A stretch of 6,305 bases of DNA from Ilumatobacteraceae bacterium (GTDB taxonomy: Bacteria; Actinomycetota; Acidimicrobiia; Acidimicrobiales; Ilumatobacteraceae), in contig JALOLG010000095.1 of assembly GCA_025456105.1 (NCBI GenBank), positions 1 through 6,305 on the forward strand, read 5' to 3'. Below are positions 1 through 5,948 of the stretch, one piece after another. The notes beneath the pieces are model-generated. The model was not told the origin of the DNA. It ran no database searches and worked only from the letters and a program-made list of their open reading frames with translations. The translations under genes and the position numbers were made by a program. How positions within the stretch are numbered: position 1 is the stretch's first letter; every line of letters starts with the position of its first letter.

Positions 1-16
1 ACCCACGGGCGCCCCA

Positions 17-100
17 TGCCGGGACGCTGCGACCCCTGTCCGGGGAACGTGAACGCGAGCATCGGGGCGAGGCTAGACGCCTCGCAGGGCCGTCCCGGCA
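17..100 (+). repeat. Long-range inverted repeat enclosing smaller stems
   Basis: TGCCGGGACG at 17-26 is the exact reverse complement of CGTCCCGGCA at 91-100, giving a potential 10-bp closing stem. Inside it, CCCTG (34-38) can pair with CAGGG (85-89), or alternatively CCCC (33-36) with GGGG (42-45). A separate 7-bp hairpin lies at 67-85. These options are partly mutually exclusive (34-38 versus 33-36, and C85 is shared). I recognise no known riboswitch or structured RNA family. In G+C-rich DNA some pairing arises by chance, so a functional RNA is unproven. Confidence 0.35.
67..85 (+). terminator. Possible hairpin terminator (no U-tract)
   Basis: GCGAGGC (67-73) and GCCTCGC (79-85) form a perfect 7-bp stem with the 5-nt loop TAGAC. 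No T-run follows; the next bases are AGGGCCG. It is therefore not a canonical intrinsic terminator, although U-less hairpins have been proposed as terminators in high-G+C Actinobacteria. It could end transcription of a gene left of the window, or be part of the larger fold of 17-100. Confidence 0.3.
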
Positions 101-114
101 CTACCGCGCGGTAG
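101..114. repeat. 14-nt perfect palindrome before the tRNA
   Basis: CTACCGCGCGGTAG is identical to its own reverse complement and ends 12 nt before the tRNA 5' end. Its right half is part of an 8-nt direct repeat, CGGTAGCC, present at 109-116 and again at 131-138 inside the tRNA. The left arm CTACCG (101-106) is therefore also complementary to tRNA bases 131-136. It could be an operator, part of a pre-tRNA leader hairpin, or chance; the sequence alone does not decide. Confidence 0.35.
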
Positions 115-126
115 CCTCGGCGGCGC

Positions 127-200
127 GCCCCGGTAGCCCAATTGGCAGAGGCAACGGCCTCAAAATCCGTACGGTGTGGGTTCGAGTCCCACCCGGGGCA
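127..200 (+). tRNA. tRNA with CAA anticodon (Leu by anticodon), short variable loop
   Basis: A 74-nt cloverleaf can be drawn. The acceptor stem 127-133/193-199 has 7 perfect pairs and the discriminator is A200. T8 and A9 are at 134-135. The D-arm has a 3-bp stem (136-138/150-152) with GG at 144-145. The anticodon stem is 154-158/166-170 with loop CTCAAAA (159-165), giving T33 and anticodon CAA at 161-163. The variable loop is 5 nt (171-175). The T-arm 176-192 has a perfect 5-bp stem around TTCGAGT. The 3' CCA is not encoded (ACCC follows). The anticodon assigns leucine (UUG codons), and the 3-bp D-stem followed by A153 resembles tRNA-Leu. Two features are odd: a class I variable loop where tRNA-Leu normally has a long arm, and a C158/T166 mismatch closing the anticodon loop. 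That it is a tRNA gene is nearly certain; amino acid identity is less so. Confidence 0.9.
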
Positions 201-219
201 CCCGTGCAGTGCCTAGCGT

Positions 220-223
220 GGAG
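220..223 (+). promoter_or_regulatory. Ribosome binding site of the small coiled-coil gene
   Basis: GGAG lies 5 nt before the ATG at 229 and supports that start. The gap from the tRNA end to this start is only 28 nt, so the tRNA and this gene may share a transcript that is cut at the tRNA 3' end. Confidence 0.5.
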
Positions 224-228
224 CACCC

Positions 229-516
229 ATGGCAGCGTGGCTCGTCGAACGGAGGCTCACCCAGGTGTCCCAGCGCCTCGTCGCGCTGCGCCAGGAGCTG
301 GCCGTGATCGACGAGCAGCTCGACCACTTCGTCTCCGACGCCGACGACCAGGCCATCCGGGCGCTGGTGTCGGAGACCCCGGGCGCGGCGTTCGAGGCGA
401 ACGACGCCGCGAAGCACGCCGACGCGATGCGCCGGCACCGGGCGCACGTGGTGGGCAAGATCGCCGAGCTCGAGCAGCGACAGGACGAGCTGCTCGACCG
501 TCTCACCGGCGGCTGA
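229..516 (+). CDS. Small helical (coiled-coil-like) protein of unknown function
   Basis: A 95-residue protein of no recognised family. It appears almost entirely helical. Residues about 2-36 carry regularly spaced hydrophobics (L5, L10, V13, L17, L20, L24, I27, L31). A short linker contains the only helix-breaking P-G pair (51-52). A second charged helix spans about 58-92 (V74, I78, L81, L88, L89). The pattern suggests an antiparallel helical hairpin or coiled-coil dimer. There is no cysteine, signal peptide or membrane segment, so it is probably cytosolic. The ATG is preceded by GGAG at 5 nt. Codon use (G/C at third positions) matches the neighbours and supports real coding. It sits between the tRNA and the ANTAR regulator, 49 nt before the latter. 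A role linked to either neighbour is only a guess. Confidence 0.8.
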   Translation: MAAWLVERRLTQVSQRLVALRQELAVIDEQLDHFVSDADDQAIRALVSETPGAAFEANDAAKHADAMRRHRAHVVGKIAELEQRQDELLDRLTGG

Positions 517-551
517 TGGGCACGTGTGATTGGATGATCGCCCCCGAGCAG

Positions 552-557
552 AAAGGA
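552..557 (+). promoter_or_regulatory. Ribosome binding site fixing the regulator start
   Basis: AAAGGA lies 8 nt upstream of the GTG at 566. An in-frame ATG at 530 would add twelve residues (MDDRPRAERTPT) of low-complexity sequence with no RBS, and would place this purine-rich motif inside the gene. GTG 566 is therefore preferred. Confidence 0.65.
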
Positions 558-565
558 CCCCGACC

Positions 566-1144
566 GTGACACTGCGGGTCGTGATCGCCGAAGACGAAGC
601 CATCATCCGCATGGACCTGCGCGAGACCCTCGAGGAGGAGGGCTACGAGGTGGTCGCGGAGACCGGTCGTGGCGACGAGGCGGTCGAGCTGGTGCGGGCC
701 CTGCACCCCGACCTCGCCATCCTCGACGTGAAGATGCCGGGCATGGACGGCCTGGCGGCCGCCGACATCATCAACCGCGAGAAGCTCTGCGGCGTGCTCG
801 TGCTCACCGCGTTCAGCCAGCGCGAGATCATCGAGCAGGCTCGCGACGCCGGGGCGCTCGCGTACCTCGTCAAGCCCTTCCAGAAGAGCGACCTCATCCC
901 GGCGATCGAGGTGGCGATCGGGCGGTTCCGCGAGCTGCGCAACCTCACGGGCGAGATCGATGCGCTCGGCGAGCAGCTCGAGTCGCGCAAGCTGGTCGAG
1001 CGCGCGAAGGGCGTGCTCATCGACGAGCTGGGGATGAAGGAGTCGGAGGCGTTCACGTTCATCCAGCGCACGGCCATGAGCGAGCGCAGCCGCATGCGCG
1101 ACGTGGCCGAGCGCATCCTCGACGGCTCCCTGCGCCCCGCCTGA
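566..1144 (+). CDS. pdtaR: ANTAR-domain response regulator (PdtaR-like)
   Basis: A 192-residue CheY-ANTAR regulator, close in length and layout to mycobacterial PdtaR (about 205 residues). The receiver domain spans about 3-120, with acidic residues E9/D10, phospho-acceptor D54 (ILDVKMPGMDG), T81 and K103 in the motif YLVKPF. A helical linker follows (about 121-140), then the ANTAR domain (about 135-189) containing RAKGVLIDELGMKESEAF. ANTAR proteins bind RNA with paired hexaloop hairpins and prevent transcription termination; the receiver controls this through phosphorylation. All phosphorylation residues are intact, so a partner histidine kinase (PdtaS in mycobacteria) is expected, but none is encoded here. 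The start is GTG with AAAGGA 8 nt upstream. The stop lies 13 nt before polA, suggesting co-transcription. The assignment to the family is firm; equivalence to pdtaR rests on similarity and its place near polA. Confidence 0.92.
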   Translation: MTLRVVIAEDEAIIRMDLRETLEEEGYEVVAETGRGDEAVELVRALHPDLAILDVKMPGMDGLAAADIINREKLCGVLVLTAFSQREIIEQARDAGALAYLVKPFQKSDLIPAIEVAIGRFRELRNLTGEIDALGEQLESRKLVERAKGVLIDELGMKESEAFTFIQRTAMSERSRMRDVAERILDGSLRPA

Positions 1145-1157
1145 GACCGACCCGACC

Positions 1158-3827
1158 GTGGCGCGCACCATCCTCCTGCTCGACGGCAACTCGCTGACGT
1201 ACCGCGCGTTCTTCGCGCTGCCGACCGACATGGCCACGGGCAGCGGGCAGGTCACCAACGCGGTGTTCGGGTTCACGTCGATGCTGGCCTACGTGCTCAA
1301 GGAGCAGCGCCCCGACGGCGTGCTGGTGGCGTTCGACCGGCCCGAGCCGACGTTCCGGCACGAGGCCGAGCCCCTCTACAAGGCCCAGCGCGAGCAGGCC
1401 CCCGACATCCTGCGCCAGCAGATGGGGCTGGTGCGCGAGGTGCTCGACGCGCTCGGCATCACCACCATGGAGGCGGCCGGCTGGGAGGCCGACGACCTGA
1501 TCGCCACCGCGACCGAGCAGCTCGTGGAGCGCGGCGATCACGTGGTGATCGTCACGGGCGACCGCGACAGCTACCAGCTCGTGCGCGACCCGCAGGTGCG
1601 GGTCCTCTACAACAAGCGCGGGGTGAGCGACTACGCGCTCTACGACGAGGCGGGCATCGAGGAGCGCACCGGCGTGCCGCCGCGCCTGTACCCCGAGTAC
1701 GCCGCGCTGCGCGGCGACCCGAGCGACAACCTGCCCGGCGTGCCGGGGGTGGGGGAGAAGACCGCGGCCAAGCTGATCACCACGTACGGCGGCCTCGACG
1801 GGATCTTCGAGCACGTCGCCGACCAGACCCCCAAGCTGCGGGCGTCGCTGGCCGAGCACGAGCAGCGGGTGCGGGCCAACCACGAGCTCATGCTGCTGCG
1901 CCGGGACGCGCCGCTCGACGGCGTCGACCTCGACGACCTCGCCGTGCGGCCGCGCCCCGACGAGGTGAAGCGGCTGTTCGAGTTCCTCGAGTTCCGCACC
2001 CTCGCCGATCGGGTGGCCGAGGCGCTCGGCGACACCGGGGCCGAGCTCGCGCCCGGGCCGACCCGCGAGCAGCTCGTGCCCGAGGTGGAGGTGGTCGACG
2101 TCGCCGCCGTGGCGGCCGAGCTGCTCGGCGCGCTCGAGGTGCTCGACCTGGCCGCGGCGTGGGAGGGCGAGCCCGGGCGGTCGCCCCTCACGGGGCTGGC
2201 GGTCGTGAGCGATGCCGCCACCGCCGAGGTGTGCTGGCTCCCGATCGAGGTCGTCACCGACCCGGCCGTCGCGACGGCGCTCGCCGGCCACCCGGCGGTG
2301 CGCGCCCACAACGCCAAGCCGCTCATGCGATCGCTGCTCGAGCTCGGCGTCGACCTGCGTGGCCTGCAGCTCGACACGGCGATCGCCGCCTACCTCATCG
2401 ACCCGGCCGAGGCCCGCTACGAGCTCGCCCAGCTCGTCGACACGTTCACCCGGTTCGCGCCGGCGGCGGAGTCGTCGGTCCCGTCCGGGCAGCTCGACCT
2501 CGACGGCACGACCGTGGCCGACGCCGAGCGCGCGGCAGGTGCGGCGCTCGGGATCCACCACGTCGCCGGACCCATCGAGGCCAGCCTGGCGGCGCAGGGC
2601 ATGGCCGAGCTCTACCGCGACGTCGAGAACCCGCTCGTGCGGGTGCTCGCCCGGATGGAGCACGTCGGCATCGCCGTCGAGGGCGCCACCTTGCGCGCCA
2701 TCAACGAGCGGCTCACCGCCGAGGTCGAGCGGCTCGGGGCCGAGCTGCGCACCGTGGCGGGCCGCGACGACCTCAACCTCAACTCGCCGATCCAGCTCCG
2801 CGAGATCCTCTACACCGAGCGCGGCCTGACGCCGGTGAAGAAGACCAAGACCGGCTACTCCACCGACGCCGCCACGCTCGAGCGGCTGCGCGACCAGTGG
2901 CCCGAGTTCATCGAGCCGCTGCTGCGCCACCGCGAGGTCGAGAAGCTGCGCGGCACCTACGGCGAGGGCCTGCTGCAGGAGATCGCTCCGGACGGGCGCA
3001 TCCACGCCACCTTCAACCAGACCGTCGCCCGAACGGGTCGGCTCAGCTCCGACCAGCCGAACCTGCACAACATCCCGGTCCGCAGCGACGAGGGCCGCCA
3101 GTTCCGCACCGCGTTCGTGCCGGCGCCCGGGCACGTGCTGCTCGTGGCCGACTACAACCAGATCGAGCTCCGCTGCATCGCCCACCTGGCGGCCGATCCG
3201 GGCCTGATCGCAGCGTTCACGAGCGGTCAGGACATCCACAGCGCCACGGCGTCGCGGGTGTTCGGGGTCGACCCCGCCGCCGTGACGGTCGACCAGCGGT
3301 CGAAGGCGAAGATGGTGTCGTACGGGTTGGCCTACGGCATGGAGGCCTACGGCCTCGGGCAGCGCCTCAACATCCCGACCTCGGAGGCCGCGGTGATCCT
3401 CGACGCGTACTTCGCGGCGTTCCCGAACGTGCAGGCGTACATGGAGCGCACCGTCGCGGAGGCGCGCGAGCGCGGCTACACCGAGACGCTGTTCGGCCGC
3501 CGGCGCCCGATCCCCGAGCTGCTCAACCCCAACCCGCGCATCCGCCAGGCGGGCGAGCGCCAGGCCATGAACGCCGGCATCCAGGGCCTCGCGGCCGACA
3601 TCTTCAAGGTCGCGCTGGTGCGCATCGACGCAGCGCTCGAGGAGCGCGCCCTGGCGAGCCGGCTGGTGCTCCAGGTGCACGACGAGGTGCTGGTGGAGGT
3701 GCCCGAGGCCGAGCGCGACGAGGCCGGTGAGCTCGTCGTGGGTCTGATGCGCGGCGCCGCCGAGCTCGACGTCCCGCTCGAGGTGAACGTGGCGTGGGGC
3801 CGCACCTGGGCGGACGCCAAGGGATGA
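1158..3827 (+). CDS. polA: DNA polymerase I
   Basis: A full-length 889-residue family A polymerase for gap filling in DNA repair and Okazaki-fragment maturation. The N-terminal 5'-3' nuclease (about 1-290) shows LLLDGNS (6-12), the metal-binding GWEADD (108-113) and TGDRDS (133-138), and the helix-hairpin-helix GVPGVGEKTAAKLI (194-207). The middle 3'-5' exonuclease-like domain (about 310-480) lacks a recognisable DxE motif and has AHNAKPLM (383-390) where active enzymes have an acidic NLKFD-type motif, so proofreading is probably absent. The polymerase domain (about 490-889) has ARTGRLSSDQPN (624-635), motif A DYNQIELR (D665, E670), motif B R714-x3-K718-x3-Y722-G, and motif C QVHDE (H841, D842, E843). 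Tyrosine stands at the position of E. coli F762. The start is GTG 1158 with only a weak purine stretch upstream, which suggests translation coupled to the regulator gene. The stop overlaps the next gene by 4 nt. Confidence 0.98.
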   Translation: MARTILLLDGNSLTYRAFFALPTDMATGSGQVTNAVFGFTSMLAYVLKEQRPDGVLVAFDRPEPTFRHEAEPLYKAQREQAPDILRQQMGLVREVLDALGITTMEAAGWEADDLIATATEQLVERGDHVVIVTGDRDSYQLVRDPQVRVLYNKRGVSDYALYDEAGIEERTGVPPRLYPEYAALRGDPSDNLPGVPGVGEKTAAKLITTYGGLDGIFEHVADQTPKLRASLAEHEQRVRANHELMLLRRDAPLDGVDLDDLAVRPRPDEVKRLFEFLEFRTLADRVAEALGDTGAELAPGPTREQLVPEVEVVDVAAVAAELLGALEVLDLAAAWEGEPGRSPLTGLAVVSDAATAEVCWLPIEVVTDPAVATALAGHPAVRAHNAKPLMRSLLELGVDLRGLQLDTAIAAYLIDPAEARYELAQLVDTFTRFAPAAESSVPSGQLDLDGTTVADAERAAGAALGIHHVAGPIEASLAAQGMAELYRDVENPLVRVLARMEHVGIAVEGATLRAINERLTAEVERLGAELRTVAGRDDLNLNSPIQLREILYTERGLTPVKKTKTGYSTDAATLERLRDQWPEFIEPLLRHREVEKLRGTYGEGLLQEIAPDGRIHATFNQTVARTGRLSSDQPNLHNIPVRSDEGRQFRTAFVPAPGHVLLVADYNQIELRCIAHLAADPGLIAAFTSGQDIHSATASRVFGVDPAAVTVDQRSKAKMVSYGLAYGMEAYGLGQRLNIPTSEAAVILDAYFAAFPNVQAYMERTVAEARERGYTETLFGRRRPIPELLNPNPRIRQAGERQAMNAGIQGLAADIFKVALVRIDAALEERALASRLVLQVHDEVLVEVPEAERDEAGELVVGLMRGAAELDVPLEVNVAWGRTWADAKG

Positions 3828-4555
3828 GCGACTCCGGCACGGCTGCCGGCGAGCACTGGTTCGAGCCGATCGCCGAGCACCTGGGCGCGGCCTACCTGCG
3901 GTACTCGTTCACCAAGGGCACCCGCCAGGAGTGCGACCACCTGGTGGCCGCGCTCGATCTGCGGCCGGGCACCCGGATCCTCGACGTGGGCTGCGGGCCC
4001 GGACGGCACGCGCACGAGCTGGCGCGACGGGGCATGGTGGTGCACGGCGTCGACATCAGCCGTCGCTTCGTCGAGCTGGCGAGCGCCGACGCGCCACCGG
4101 GCGCCACGTTCGAGCGGCTCGACGCTCGGGCGCTGCCGTTCGACGCCGAGTTCGACGTGGTGATCTGCCTGTGCCAGGGCGCGTTCGGACTCATGACCGT
4201 CGACCGGGGCGACGACCTCGTGGTGGGCGGGATGGCCCGGGCGCTGCGGCCCGGCGGCCGGCTCGCGCTCTCCGCGTTCAATGCGTACTTCGCGGTGAAG
4301 TACCACACCGAGGCCACCTTCGACGCCGACACGGGGGTCGCGCACGAGGTCACCGAGGTCCGCGACGAGCAGGGCGCGCCCGCGACGGTCGACCTGTGGA
4401 CCGGGTGCTACACCCCGCGCGAGCTGCGCCTGCTGCTCGATCGGCACGGCCTCGACGTGGACCGTGTGAGCAGCGTCGATCCGGGCGGCTACGGCTCGGC
4501 CGCCCCCACCACGGAGACATCGGAGCTCCTGGTGCTGGCCACGCGTCGCCCCTGA
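3824..4555 (+). CDS. Class I SAM-dependent methyltransferase, substrate unknown
   Basis: A 243-residue protein with a Rossmann-like methyltransferase core. Motif I is ILDVGCGPG (52-60), which binds S-adenosylmethionine. The acidic residue at the end of strand 2 is D77 (VHGVDIS), expected to contact the ribose. D100 lies in the adenine-contact region (RLDARALPF), motif IV-like FDVVICLCQGAFG spans 110-122, and the post-motif LRPGG 141-145. The C-terminal part (about 150-243) probably forms the substrate side and contains an aromatic segment (AYFAVKYH, 154-161). I cannot name the methyl acceptor; related enzymes act on small molecules, lipids, RNA or protein. The ATG at 3824 overlaps the polA stop as ATGA, typical of translational coupling. 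A GTG at 3794 would add ten residues inside polA and is less likely. The gene ends with tandem in-frame stops (TGA TAG). No signal peptide or membrane segment is visible. Confidence 0.9.
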   Translation: MSDSGTAAGEHWFEPIAEHLGAAYLRYSFTKGTRQECDHLVAALDLRPGTRILDVGCGPGRHAHELARRGMVVHGVDISRRFVELASADAPPGATFERLDARALPFDAEFDVVICLCQGAFGLMTVDRGDDLVVGGMARALRPGGRLALSAFNAYFAVKYHTEATFDADTGVAHEVTEVRDEQGAPATVDLWTGCYTPRELRLLLDRHGLDVDRVSSVDPGGYGSAAPTTETSELLVLATRRP

Positions 4556-4561
4556 TAGCAT
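4553..4561 (+). promoter_or_regulatory. Possible extended -10 promoter element for rpsA
   Basis: TGATAGCAT fits the TGnTAnnnT extended -10 pattern and coincides with the stop codons of the methyltransferase. Transcription would begin near 4568, giving a leader of about 60 nt before rpsA. No good -35 hexamer is visible about 17 nt upstream, but extended -10 promoters can work without one. A chance match is possible because the TGATAG part is also the tandem stop. Confidence 0.3.
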
Positions 4562-4594
4562 CCGACGTCGCGCTGGCACCAGTCGGCGCCGTCA

Positions 4595-4615
4595 CCGTTC
4601 CGCACTTCCGTTCCG
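4595..4615 (+). repeat. Short direct repeat in the rpsA leader
   Basis: CCGTTCCG occurs at 4595-4602 and again at 4608-4615, separated by CACTT; TTCCG therefore occurs three times in 18 nt. The stretch is pyrimidine-rich and lies just upstream of the weak GAAAG (4615-4619) that would be the rpsA ribosome binding site. Autoregulation of rpsA by S1 is known in E. coli. Whether this repeat is a binding site for S1 is speculation. Confidence 0.35.
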
Positions 4616-4630
4616 AAAGCAGCCGTCCCC

Positions 4631-5947
4631 TTGTCCGAGACCACGACCAGCCCGACCTCCAGCTCCCCGATGGGGACCTTCGACGAGGAGGGCAACTACA
4701 CGCCACGCGAGGTCGTCGCCGACGACCTCGGCATGTCCTTCGCCGACGCCATCGACGGCACGATCGTCGAGGTCGAGGACGGCCAGCTGGTGCACGGCAC
4801 CGTGGTGAAGATCGACAAGGACGAGGTGCTGCTCGACATCGGCTACAAGAGCGAGGGCGTCATCCCCGCCCGCGAGCTCAGCATCCGCAACGACGTCGAC
4901 CCGGCCGAGATCGTCTCGCTCGGCGAGCAGGTCGAGGCCCTGGTCCTCACCAAGGAGGACAAGGAGGGCCGACTCGTCCTGTCGAAGAAGCGCGCCCAGT
5001 ACGAGCGGGCGTGGGGCACGATCGAGGAGAAGAAGGAGCGCGACGAGGTCGTCTCCGGTCCGGTGATCGAGGTCGTCAAGGGCGGTCTCATCGTCGACAT
5101 CGGCCTGCGCGGCTTCCTCCCCGCATCGCTCGTCGAGCTGCGCCGGGTGCGCGACCTGCAGCCGTACGTCGGCCAGGTGGTGCAGGCCAAGATCATCGAG
5201 CTCGACAAGAACCGCAACAACGTCGTGCTGAGCCGTCGGGCCTACCTCGAGGAGACCCAGAAGGAGACCCGCGACCAGTTCCTCACCAACCTCAAGATCG
5301 GCGAGGTCCGCGAGGGCGTCGTGTCGTCGGTGGTGAGCTTCGGTGCGTTCGTCGACCTGGGTGGCATGGACGGCCTCATCCACGTGAGCGAGCTGTCGTG
5401 GAAGCACGTCGACCACCCCGGCTCGGTGGTGCAGGTGGGCGATCCGGTCAAGGTGCAGGTGCTCGACGTCGACTTCAGCCGCGAGCGCATCAGCCTCTCG
5501 CTGAAGGCCACCCAGCAGGACCCGTGGCAGGAGTTCGCCGAGAGCCACCAGGTCGGTCAGCTGGTGTACGGCCGGGTCACCAAGCTCGTGCAGTTCGGTG
5601 CGTTCGTCCAGGTGGGCGACGGCATCGAGGGCCTCGTGCACATCTCGGAGATGTCGGCGCACCACGTCGACTCGCCCGAGCAGGTGGTCACGCCGGGCGA
5701 GGAGCTGTGGGTCAAGATCATCGACCTCGAGCTGGGCCGCCGTCGCATCAGCCTCTCGATCAAGCAGGCCGCCGAGGGCGGCGAGCTGGCCGAGGAGTAC
5801 CGCCAGCACTTCGAGGTCGACGAGCACGGCAACTGGACCGCCGGCAACCCCGACGAGGTCGAGGCGGCCTGGGCCGAGTACGCCGAGTCGGCGGAGGCGC
5901 CGGCGGCCGAGGCGCCCGCCGAGCCGGCCGAGCCCGCCGCCGAGTGA
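4631..5947 (+). CDS. rpsA: 30S ribosomal protein S1
   Basis: A 438-residue (from TTG) RNA-binding protein of the small ribosomal subunit that captures mRNA for initiation. Four S1/OB-fold domains are seen at about 52-119, 137-205, 222-293 and 308-379. The third and fourth carry the classic FGAFV signatures (237-241, 322-326) with GLIHVSEL and GLVHISEM. The stretches KEDKEGRLVLSKKRAQYERA and ELDKNRNNVVLSRRA match actinobacterial S1 closely. The N-terminal about 50 residues are acidic and variable. The tail after 380 is short and Ala/Glu/Pro-rich, so the protein is shorter than the mycobacterial one (about 480). The start is uncertain. TTG 4631 has a weak GAAAG 11 nt upstream. ATG 4670 would give 425 residues but has no Shine-Dalgarno sequence. 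Both keep all domains. A separate promoter may lie at 4553-4561. The stop is 1 nt before coaE. Confidence 0.97.
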   Translation: MSETTTSPTSSSPMGTFDEEGNYTPREVVADDLGMSFADAIDGTIVEVEDGQLVHGTVVKIDKDEVLLDIGYKSEGVIPARELSIRNDVDPAEIVSLGEQVEALVLTKEDKEGRLVLSKKRAQYERAWGTIEEKKERDEVVSGPVIEVVKGGLIVDIGLRGFLPASLVELRRVRDLQPYVGQVVQAKIIELDKNRNNVVLSRRAYLEETQKETRDQFLTNLKIGEVREGVVSSVVSFGAFVDLGGMDGLIHVSELSWKHVDHPGSVVQVGDPVKVQVLDVDFSRERISLSLKATQQDPWQEFAESHQVGQLVYGRVTKLVQFGAFVQVGDGIEGLVHISEMSAHHVDSPEQVVTPGEELWVKIIDLELGRRRISLSIKQAAEGGELAEEYRQHFEVDEHGNWTAGNPDEVEAAWAEYAESAEAPAAEAPAEPAEPAAE

Positions 5948-5948
5948 G

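Larger units (their letters stand above)
1..126. other. Non-coding upstream region rich in inverted repeats
   Basis: No convincing coding sequence is visible before the tRNA. Frame 2 stops at 50-52 and frame 1 at 112-114. Frame 3 stays open but runs straight through the tRNA, so it is not credible. The end of an upstream gene may lie just outside or in the first 50 bases, but nothing recognisable remains. The stretch contains a long-range 10-bp inverted repeat (17-26 with 91-100), a 7-bp hairpin (67-85) and a 14-nt perfect palindrome (101-114). It probably carries the terminator of the preceding gene and/or the promoter of the tRNA. I could not identify a convincing -35/-10 pair. Confidence 0.5.

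Noticed and set aside
127..228. tRNA as an integration site for a mobile element
   Set aside because: No repeated tRNA 3' end, integrase or foreign-looking sequence is present; the following genes are ordinary chromosomal ones.
518..543. Possible hairpin GGGC/GCCC and CACGTG between the small gene and the regulator
   Set aside because: The stem is only 4 bp with a long loop, there is no T-run, and it has no ANTAR-type paired hexaloops. CACGTG alone is expected by chance.
174..569. Plus-strand open frame starting inside the tRNA
   Set aside because: It begins within the tRNA (VRVPPGAP is T-arm translation) and overlaps the better-supported gene at 229-516.
160..612. Minus-strand open frame ending in VGLEPTPYGF
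   Set aside because: That C-terminus is the translation of the complement of the tRNA T-arm and anticodon region, a common false gene next to tRNAs.
1059..3680. Very long open frame on the minus strand opposite polA (873 codons)
   Set aside because: It is antisense to a fully conserved polA. In G+C-rich genes the complementary frame rarely meets stops. The protein is an Arg/Leu/Val/His-rich composition artefact with no domain.
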